Positions 34,284 through 40,792 of a DNA stretch of 48,078 bases are shown piece after piece; the stretch's first letter is position 1; each line of letters opens with the position of its first letter. Location of the stretch: the IMG/VR virus record IMGVR_UViG_3300020196_000067, positions 1-48,078 of that record; one strand, given 5' to 3'. Under the pieces are notes generated by a model. It searched no databases. It was given only the letters and a program-made list of their open reading frames with translations, and had not been told where the DNA came from. A program made the position numbers and the translations under genes. The stretch comes from a virus.

Positions 34284-35396
34284 ATGGCAGTTAAGCCAGC
34301 AAAAGCAATTGCTGATCTACTTGCAAGAAAACAAATTCTTAAAGTAGATAAAGAAAACAATATTCTTTTTAAAGTTTCCGGGTCTTTAGGTTCTGGCGCT
34401 GTTAGTTCGTCATTACCGATTACAGCTTCATCGTTTTATGCACAAAATTCATCTTCAGTTGATAGTTTATTAACCGTACAAAATTTATTTATTAAAGATG
34501 AAAAAAGTTTTGTAAATATAAATCAACTAAGTAATGTGTCTGCATCGGATGCCCGTGAAGGTGAATATCTTGTTTATAGCGGCTCTAACTGGGTTCCTTC
34601 TTCTGTTCGCGGCGTAGGTATAACAAAAGAAACATACAATCGCGTAAGGTATAGTGTTTCTGGCACTTTTGATGATAACGAAACAATAGAGATACCTTTA
34701 CCTTTATCTTCTTCCATACGTGGTCCGTCTTTTACGGTTGAGTCTGTAAATCAAATAAATTTTACATTATTGATTCAAGAAACTCCTGTTTCTAATTGGA
34801 AAAACGATTTAGCTTCTGTTGAATTAAAAGTTTCAGGAAACTTACCGCAAATATATGCCGTTATTTCTGCGCCTTCTAAACCATATGCGTATAGTTTTAA
34901 CGCTGTAAACTTGAATCCAGATGTAGTCAATTCATCTATTATGTTAGGTGAATATACTACGTTGATTGTTGAAGATGATGCTTTTATATCTGGCGGTTTA
35001 TTTGTTAGTGCGTCTTCACCATTAAACAATATAGGAAATGTTAATTTATTATCGGGCACTTTTTATGATGTTGATAATGTTTTTACCTCAATAGATGCTC
35101 GTTTTTCGCAATTAGTTACTAACTTCAATAATTTACGCGAAGTGCAGATAGGAAATTTTGATATTTATGGCAATAAAATCGTTACATTAAATAATTTTAT
35201 TGCTGATGATATTGATTATTTGTCTGTAGATGTAATGGTTAAATACGGTGGAACAACACAATATGTAAATGACCTTATCAGTGTTCGTATGTCAGGCAGC
35301 GTAAACAATAAAATAGATGTTGAAATCAGCGCTCCTAGCGTAAGCAGTCAAGATTTTTATAGAATTATTGCAGTTAAAGAGTCCGGAAGTATATAA
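34284..35396 (+). CDS. Fibre protein with two IAVNE-type modules
   Basis: The 370-residue protein starts M-A-V-K-P-A-K-A-I-A-D-L-L-A-R-K-Q-I, with K-V-D next, an N-terminus shared in pattern with the 35438 product. It contains two copies of the recurring module. The first (about 115-215) has Y-N-R-V-R-Y, W-K-N-D-L-A-S-V and a Y-S-F-N-A-V-N end. The second (about 275-366) has F-N-N-L-R-E, Y-V-N-D-L-I-S-V and Y-R-I-I-A-V-K-E. The segment N-Q-L-S-N-V-S-A-S-D-A-R-E-G-E-Y near 75-90 resembles a common fibre repeat preceding a 'YxGSNWxP' turn. AAGGAAAC serves as ribosome site. Likely a short fibre or adaptor; the ligand is unknown. Confidence 0.83.
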   Translation: MAVKPAKAIADLLARKQILKVDKENNILFKVSGSLGSGAVSSSLPITASSFYAQNSSSVDSLLTVQNLFIKDEKSFVNINQLSNVSASDAREGEYLVYSGSNWVPSSVRGVGITKETYNRVRYSVSGTFDDNETIEIPLPLSSSIRGPSFTVESVNQINFTLLIQETPVSNWKNDLASVELKVSGNLPQIYAVISAPSKPYAYSFNAVNLNPDVVNSSIMLGEYTTLIVEDDAFISGGLFVSASSPLNNIGNVNLLSGTFYDVDNVFTSIDARFSQLVTNFNNLREVQIGNFDIYGNKIVTLNNFIADDIDYLSVDVMVKYGGTTQYVNDLISVRMSGSVNNKIDVEISAPSVSSQDFYRIIAVKESGSI

Positions 35397-35401
35397 ACAA
35401 A

Positions 35402-35411
35402 CTATTTATTA
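35402..35411 (+). promoter_or_regulatory. ACTATTTATTA motif before the 361-residue fibre gene
   Basis: The core CTATTTATTA ends 26 bases before the ATG at 35438, with an AAAAGGAGA ribosome site between. This is the most ordinary spacing of the four copies and would suit a promoter element. Confidence 0.5.
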
Positions 35412-35437
35412 AAAATTGCAAAAAGGAGATTAAATAA

Positions 35438-36523
35438 ATGGCAGTTAAACCAGTTAAAGTGTTAACAGATCTGCAAACAAATAAGCAGATTACAAAAGTA
35501 GATCGTAATGCATCTAATGCAGTATTATTTAACGTATCAGGTACAGTAGCAGGCGGTCATGTTAGTTCTTCCTTACCGTATACAGGCTCTGGACTTTTTA
35601 TTGATGGTAACGCTTTAATTAACGGTATATTAACTGTTAAGACTTATCACTCTATTGATGTAACTGCTTCTGTATTATATTTTAGCGGTTCTAGCAAATT
35701 TGGTAATACAGCAGATGACACACATCAATTTACAGGTAGCGTACTGGTAAATGGTTCATTTACAGCAGATTATTTAACAGCATCATTAGGTTTATATTCT
35801 GGCGGTCCTTCAGAATTATCTGGCGCTGTAACAGCAAGAAATGGATTAACCATTCTTGGTTCTGCTCTAGACGCTAGTGCCGTTCCTGTATCTGCTTCGG
35901 CATTAAATGTTACTACAACCGCTCTAGTAGGTTCTACTTTAACAGCAGTAGGTGGATTAACTTCATCAGCTGGATTAAATGTTGTTGGTTCTTCCGTTCT
36001 TGGTGGTGCTGTTACAGCAACAACTTCTGTATATTCGCCATTAATTGCTGCTACAAACGTAAAAGCTGTTACTAGTTCTGTTGCTGCACAAACTCCGTTT
36101 AGTAATTTAGCAGTAATTACCTCTTCACAAGCTGTTGGCCTAGCATCATATGATATTTATAGCATTGATCAAGCATTCCATGCTGTAGATACTGCTGTTT
36201 CAAATACATTTAATTCTTATAAACGTCTTCGTCATCAAGTTAGTGGCACATTTGATCCAAGCGGTGTACAATTAGTAGCGTTACCAACCGCTTCTTTAGG
36301 CGGTGCTGCCTTCCCAATTTCTTCTTTAGATTTCATTACGGTAGATGTAATGATTAAATTAGAAAGCGGCGATAACTGGATGAACGATGTTGTAGCGGTT
36401 GAGGCTTATGTAACAGGTTCATCGGGCAATGAGTATATTGAAATTGCTATTAATTCAGCAGATATTCCTTATGCTTATCGTTTAATAGCAGTTAATGAAG
36501 ATCCAACTAAATATGTGATATAA
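35438..36523 (+). CDS. Fibre protein with DDTHQFTGS and IAVNE modules
   Basis: The 361-residue protein starts M-A-V-K-P-V-K-V-L-T-D-L, with K-Q-I-T-K-V-D, paralogous to the N-terminus at 34284. Near residue 80-105 it has S-V-L-Y-F-S-G-S-S-K-F-G with D-D-T-H-Q-F-T-G-S, a fibre module also present in the 561-residue protein. A Ser/Thr/Ala/Val-rich shaft follows, then the recurring module at about 250-358 (Y-K-R-L-R-H, W-M-N-D-V-V-A-V, Y-R-L-I-A-V-N-E). AAAAGGAGA is an excellent ribosome site and a CTATTTATTA motif lies upstream. The end of the frame also holds the -10-like element of the resolvase gene. Probably a surface fibre. Confidence 0.85.
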   Translation: MAVKPVKVLTDLQTNKQITKVDRNASNAVLFNVSGTVAGGHVSSSLPYTGSGLFIDGNALINGILTVKTYHSIDVTASVLYFSGSSKFGNTADDTHQFTGSVLVNGSFTADYLTASLGLYSGGPSELSGAVTARNGLTILGSALDASAVPVSASALNVTTTALVGSTLTAVGGLTSSAGLNVVGSSVLGGAVTATTSVYSPLIAATNVKAVTSSVAAQTPFSNLAVITSSQAVGLASYDIYSIDQAFHAVDTAVSNTFNSYKRLRHQVSGTFDPSGVQLVALPTASLGGAAFPISSLDFITVDVMIKLESGDNWMNDVVAVEAYVTGSSGNEYIEIAINSADIPYAYRLIAVNEDPTKYVI

Positions 36524-36524
36524 T
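36516..36524 (+). promoter_or_regulatory. Extended -10 element at the resolvase start
   Basis: TGA-TATAAT overlaps the stop of the preceding fibre gene and ends nine bases before the resolvase ATG. The expected transcription start (about 36531) would give a leader of one or two bases. The -35 region is poor. No Shine-Dalgarno site is seen. Confidence 0.5.
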
Positions 36525-36532
36525 AATCACAT

Positions 36533-37054
36533 ATGATTCTTGGTTTAGACATTTCTACCTCTATAACCGGCTTAACCGTCCTTGATAATGCAGGGGCGGT
36601 TTTGCTTTTTGATATGGTTGACATGCGTTCTAAGAAATTTAAAAGCTTTTTTGATAAAGCAGAAGCTGTTGAACGGCGGCTGGCACAGTTAAAAACCACA
36701 TATAATATAGAAAAAATCTACATTGAGCAAAGCTTACAAGCATTTAGACCCGGATTAAGCAGTGCAAAAGTCATTTTAACACTCGGAAAGTTTAATGGAA
36801 TAGTTTCTTGGATATGTTTTAAGACTTTTGGTTTTGAACCACAGTATATAGGCGCGTCTACAGCAAGAAAATCTCTTGGAATCAAGATAGAACGTGGACA
36901 AAACGCTAAAGAAATAGTGTTAAAGCACGTAGAAATTGCTGAACCAACATTTAAATACGAAAAAACTCCAAAAGGCAATCCTGTTGCTGGTACTTATGAT
37001 CGTGCAGATAGTTATGTTATTGCAAAAAGTGGATTTTTGTTGTCTGATAAATAA
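36533..37054 (+). CDS. RuvC-type Holliday junction resolvase
   Basis: The 173-residue protein is a RuvC/RNase H-fold nuclease predicted to cleave branched DNA. The acidic tetrad is complete: D6 in G-L-D-I-S, E65 in Y-I-E-Q, and D156 and D159 in Y-D-R-A-D-S. In E. coli RuvC the residues are D7, E66, D138 and D141, so the first spacing and the D-x-x-D pair match. The middle has the expected G-K-F-N-G-I-V helix and a basic region (A-R-K-S-L-G-I-K). It would resolve recombination intermediates or trim branched DNA before packaging. It is an enzyme gene inside a fibre cluster, nine bases after a fibre gene, with no Shine-Dalgarno site and an extended -10 element immediately upstream, so it may be expressed separately from its neighbours. 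Confidence 0.9.
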   Translation: MILGLDISTSITGLTVLDNAGAVLLFDMVDMRSKKFKSFFDKAEAVERRLAQLKTTYNIEKIYIEQSLQAFRPGLSSAKVILTLGKFNGIVSWICFKTFGFEPQYIGASTARKSLGIKIERGQNAKEIVLKHVEIAEPTFKYEKTPKGNPVAGTYDRADSYVIAKSGFLLSDK

Positions 37055-37062
37055 ATAAAACA

Positions 37063-37072
37063 CTATTTATTA
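37063..37072 (+). promoter_or_regulatory. ACTATTTATTA motif before the 561-residue fibre gene
   Basis: The core CTATTTATTA lies between the resolvase stop and the ATG at 37092, followed by a CGGAGA ribosome site only five bases later. Initiation must occur very close to the motif if that ribosome site is to be kept in the RNA. Confidence 0.5.
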
Positions 37073-37091
37073 ACATCGGAGAACAATATAA

Positions 37092-38777
37092 ATGTCAATT
37101 TCATATCCTTCCATCATTATTGGTGGATTAACCTCTAACACTGGTTCTTTTAGCGGTTCATTTTATGGTAATTTAAGTGGCTCTGGTCTAACAACACAAA
37201 TAACTTCATCATTAATCTCTGGAAGTGAAGGATATTTTGAAGAATTATACATAAATGGTGTTCCTGTTGGAACGGGAGGTGGAATTTCTGCTATTTCTTC
37301 TTCCGATAACCTTACTGGTAGCGGTTTAGGTTCTGATCCTGTTAAATTATTACCAAACATTAGTTTAACTAGCGTAACTGCTAGCGTATCTGGCGCTGCG
37401 GCTCAATTTAACACATTAAATGTTCTTGGAACATTAACCGCTAACGAGCTTCATATAACATATGAAACGTCTTCTGTTCTTTATACTAGCGGATCAACAA
37501 AATTTGGTGATTCACTAGATGATACACATCAATTTACAGGTAGTTTATTTGTTTCAGGAAATATAACTGCTAATAATATTACAGCTTCTTATTTTAGTGG
37601 CACTTTTGTTGGTGATGGCAGTGGATTAACTAATATACCATCTGTAGATTTAAGTATCTATGTTACCACTTCTAGTTATTCTTCTTCAATAAATATCTTA
37701 ACAGCTTCCATAAGTTCATCATTTCTGCAAAGCGCTGTTTTAAATGATTACGTTACTACTAGCAGCTTTACAAGTTCAATAAATGACCTTACTGCTTCTA
37801 TAAGCTCTTCATTTTTGCAATTAGATGACTTAACTGCTTCAAACATTTCTAATTTTCAACAAGATGTTAGAGCGCAATTTAGTGCAGGCACTAATATAAC
37901 TATTAATAACGGTGTTATATCAGCGTCTGTATCTGGAGGCGGTATATCTTTTGTCTACACTACTGGAAGTATAACAGGCAGCGGGTTAATTGGTGAAGAA
38001 ATTAGACTAAAAGATACAGTTATTATAAATACATTAACTGCTAGCTTTATTAGTGCATCTTCGATTGCTGTAGATAATTCATTAATTGCTTTTAATACAA
38101 TTGATGCTGATGTTCTGCAAGTTAATCAAGAATCATCTTTAACTGGAACAACAGGAATTAGTGGTACAATTAGTTTGTTAGGTTATGCAACTTATAATGG
38201 CGTAGAACTAAATACTGCTGGCGGTACTACATTAGCAAGTTTGTATGCCTCTAATGGCGTTGCGCTTATATCTGGCACTTTAGGAGTAACTATCAACGCC
38301 TCTGGAGTTCTAGGCGCTGCTCCAATTAATATGTCTGCTAGTGCAGTTAACATCAGCGCTCCTGTAATAGCAAATTCATTTACTGGTGATGGAAGTGGAT
38401 TATATAATTTGCCTCCTGCTGGTTTATCACATATTCAAATACCGCTTGCGTATAATCAAACTACCACTAACACAGTTGATACTTTAGTAGGTGGTGGTAA
38501 AATAAATGGAACTTATTACATAACAAAAGCAGGTACATTTGAAGTTCTTGGTTATGTTGCTAATAGCGGAAGCGATACACTAGAAGTAGAATTATATAAT
38601 ATTTCAGACAGCATTTCTGAAGCTGTATTATCAATTTCTTCTTCTATTACTACTGCCGTTTCTGCTCCAATAAGCAGCAGCTTCGGTGGAATGCCAAAAA
38701 TATATGAAGTATATATTAGAAATTCTACAAGCACAGGAAATATAACATTATTATCAGCAAATATGTTGATTGATTAG
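37092..38777 (+). CDS. Tail fibre with mosaic shaft and beta-sandwich head
   Basis: The 561-residue protein has a Ser/Gly/Thr-rich shaft of common fibre modules: G-S-F-S-G-S-F-Y-G-N-L-S-G-S near the start, D-D-T-H-Q-F-T-G-S at about 144, two S-S-I-N-x-L-T-A-S-I-S-S-S-F-L-Q units at about 200-240, D-V-R-A-Q-F-S-A-G near 257, and G-S-G-L-I-G-E-E-I-R-L-K-D at about 296. Each is shared with another fibre in this window. The last ~115 residues (from about 447) form a distinct beta-sandwich with Y-Y-I-T-K-A-G-T-F-E-V-L-G-Y, likely the receptor-facing tip. CGGAGA is the ribosome site. It ends in TAG. Confidence 0.86.
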   Translation: MSISYPSIIIGGLTSNTGSFSGSFYGNLSGSGLTTQITSSLISGSEGYFEELYINGVPVGTGGGISAISSSDNLTGSGLGSDPVKLLPNISLTSVTASVSGAAAQFNTLNVLGTLTANELHITYETSSVLYTSGSTKFGDSLDDTHQFTGSLFVSGNITANNITASYFSGTFVGDGSGLTNIPSVDLSIYVTTSSYSSSINILTASISSSFLQSAVLNDYVTTSSFTSSINDLTASISSSFLQLDDLTASNISNFQQDVRAQFSAGTNITINNGVISASVSGGGISFVYTTGSITGSGLIGEEIRLKDTVIINTLTASFISASSIAVDNSLIAFNTIDADVLQVNQESSLTGTTGISGTISLLGYATYNGVELNTAGGTTLASLYASNGVALISGTLGVTINASGVLGAAPINMSASAVNISAPVIANSFTGDGSGLYNLPPAGLSHIQIPLAYNQTTTNTVDTLVGGGKINGTYYITKAGTFEVLGYVANSGSDTLEVELYNISDSISEAVLSISSSITTAVSAPISSSFGGMPKIYEVYIRNSTSTGNITLLSANMLID

Positions 38778-38790
38778 GAGATAAAATAAG

Positions 38791-39795
38791 ATGGCTCTTT
38801 CTAGAACGTGGTATACCGATGCAAACATAGATGTAGCAGAAAGCGGTTCTCAAGAAAAACACTTAAAAAGTGTTGCTTGGGGGTTAAAAGCACTATTAAC
38901 GGGCCAAATTACAGGTAGCCAAGGTTCTACTGGCGCTGCTCCAACAGGTTCATATTGGACGTGTGTTTCTAGTAGTGATGGTACTACTGCTGACACAAGT
39001 GATAATTGGGGTTCTTCTTATGATGCTTCTAAACTTGTTAGAGCTACAAATTCCAATCCTCACTCATGGATTGTATTAAAATCACCAAATAACATTGCAA
39101 GCGATGGTCCGTATTATTTATTGTTTGACATGGATAGCTCTTCAGGCGGCAGCATGACAGTTAGATATTCTAAAAATAATTTTACTGGCGGTACAAATAC
39201 TACTTCTCCAACTTCGGTAGGATCATTAGAAATTAATCAATATATTCAATTTTATGCAGATAGCGACACTTTACTTCCTGTATATTATAGCATTACAAGA
39301 GATGCAAACGGTGGCTTTTACTTTATTGCTGTTAAACAATCGACCGGCGCTATTACTTACTTTAGTCTAGTCGGATTAGATGACATGCAAAATAATGATT
39401 CTTGGAGAGTGTGGAGTTCTTTTAGTTCTTTCAGTAATACTAATAGCTTAGCCGGTTCTGCAATAGCTTCTATAAAGCTAATTGGCAGAACGTATAATAG
39501 TGCAGCTGTTAGTAGTACGTATGATAGTAATTGTTTTATAAACATGGTTAGCGTAGCAGGATCTGCTTTATACAGCGTTAATAGCTTTGACGCAAATACT
39601 GGAAATTATTTTACTTTCCCATTTTTTATTTATTCTAGTAATACCGGTTTGGGAGGATATAGAGGTCGTTTACCGGACGCACAATTTATTGGAACAGGAA
39701 AGAATACAGGCGACGTTGTACCGTCTGTTGGCAATATAGAACAATGTTTAATTGGTAATTTACTATTACCATTCGGCGTATCAACAGGAGCATAA
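38791..39795 (+). CDS. Virion surface protein (SWIVLKSP type)
   Basis: The 334-residue protein begins S-R-T-W-Y-T-D-A-N-I and contains L-K-A-L-L-T-G-Q-I-T-G, then S-Y-W-T-C-V-S-S-S-D-G-T, W-G-S-S-Y-D-A-S-K-L-V-R-A, S-W-I-V-L-K-S-P and Y-Y-L-L-F-D-M-D-S-S. I recall this pattern from structural proteins of large phages that carry a long beta-rich domain, but I know no assigned role. AGGAGATAAAA gives a clear ribosome site. It is followed five bases later by an 80-residue gene, and the two are probably co-expressed. Confidence 0.82.
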   Translation: MALSRTWYTDANIDVAESGSQEKHLKSVAWGLKALLTGQITGSQGSTGAAPTGSYWTCVSSSDGTTADTSDNWGSSYDASKLVRATNSNPHSWIVLKSPNNIASDGPYYLLFDMDSSSGGSMTVRYSKNNFTGGTNTTSPTSVGSLEINQYIQFYADSDTLLPVYYSITRDANGGFYFIAVKQSTGAITYFSLVGLDDMQNNDSWRVWSSFSSFSNTNSLAGSAIASIKLIGRTYNSAAVSSTYDSNCFINMVSVAGSALYSVNSFDANTGNYFTFPFFIYSSNTGLGGYRGRLPDAQFIGTGKNTGDVVPSVGNIEQCLIGNLLLPFGVSTGA

Positions 39796-39800
39796 AATAA

Positions 39801-40043
39801 ATGGCTACATTTGATATTCAGTCAAATATACCTGTTGGTGATAAAAAGACTGTTCTTGGACAATTAGGAAAAAGTATTTTGCCAACCAACGAGCCAGTTA
39901 TCTATAGAATGAGAGCATATAACACAAATATATCTCAATATGTTTTTTGGAGTAGCGGCGGTAGTCCAGATGCAACCGGTATTAAAAGTGGTTATAACGT
40001 TGCACATTTAACAAAAATTGTTGTAGTTAGTAAGAGCGTTTAA
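39801..40043 (+). CDS. Small virion-associated protein (unknown)
   Basis: The 80-residue product has no motif I recognise. It has short beta-like stretches (Y-V-F-W-S-S-G-G-S-P-D and K-I-V-V-V-S-K-S-V at the C-terminus) and no signal peptide or membrane segment. It sits between two virion genes with five- and eleven-base gaps and no separate promoter. Position suggests a small structural or accessory virion protein. The ATG follows the previous stop closely with no strong ribosome site of its own. Confidence 0.7.
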   Translation: MATFDIQSNIPVGDKKTVLGQLGKSILPTNEPVIYRMRAYNTNISQYVFWSSGGSPDATGIKSGYNVAHLTKIVVVSKSV

Positions 40044-40054
40044 GGAAAAATAAT

Positions 40055-40783
40055 ATGCCAACAAGAATTAGTGGAAAAGTATACGGTGACTTAACAGGTT
40101 CTATATTTGAACCTCAAGTTAAATCAATAGCAAATGTTGATAGCGGTACTCTTCCTATTGCTCACGGTGGCACTGGTTTAAATCTTCCCGGTGCATCTGG
40201 CAGCGCTCTTGTTAGCGATGGAACATCGTTAGTTTATGCAGTTATTGGTGGGGGAGGCGGTGGTGTGACGGCTGGAGAAGTCAGTGGAGCGATTGATCAA
40301 TTAACTAGCAGTCTTAGTTCGTCATATGTGCAAAATACAATATTAAACGATTATGCGTTAAAAAGTGGCACTATATTCACGGGCGCTGTTACAGCTTCTA
40401 GCGGCGTAAGTGCTAGCTTAATTCGTTTTCCTGATGGTTCTGAATTAACATCTTCAACTGATCTTGGTGGCGGTTTATCATCTGTTTATACTGATGGAAA
40501 CATTACAGGTAGTGGATTAATTGGAGATAAAATTGGATTAAAAGATAATATAACTCTAACAAGTGTGACAGCTAGTTTATTTGGTACTTCTTCTTATTCA
40601 TCACAGGCACTTTCTGCATCTTATGCGTCAACAGTTTCTGGACAGTTAAGGTTAATAACTGGTGCAGAACGAGCTACCATAACACCTACTGTTGGTTTAA
40701 TGATATATCAAACTGATACAAGTGGTAGTGATACAGATGGTGTCTATGTTTATAAGTCAATTGGTTGGGTACAAATGATATAG
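40055..40783 (+). CDS. Tail fibre protein (collar-type repeats, W-motif C-terminus)
   Basis: The 242-residue protein opens with G-K-V-Y-G-D-L-T-G-S. It has I-A-H-G-G-T-G-L, the classic fibre repeat start, then a Gly-rich G-G-G-G-G-V turn, A-S-L-I-R-F-P-D-G-S-E-L-T and G-S-G-L-I-G-D-K-I-G-L-K-D. The last block is also found in the 561-residue fibre. It ends G-V-Y-V-Y-K-S-I-G-W-V-Q-M, a C-terminal W motif shared with other fibres here. AAGGAAAAA is the ribosome site. A short fibre or fibre-tip subunit is likely. Confidence 0.83.
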   Translation: MPTRISGKVYGDLTGSIFEPQVKSIANVDSGTLPIAHGGTGLNLPGASGSALVSDGTSLVYAVIGGGGGGVTAGEVSGAIDQLTSSLSSSYVQNTILNDYALKSGTIFTGAVTASSGVSASLIRFPDGSELTSSTDLGGGLSSVYTDGNITGSGLIGDKIGLKDNITLTSVTASLFGTSSYSSQALSASYASTVSGQLRLITGAERATITPTVGLMIYQTDTSGSDTDGVYVYKSIGWVQMI

Positions 40784-40792
40784 AGATAAATT

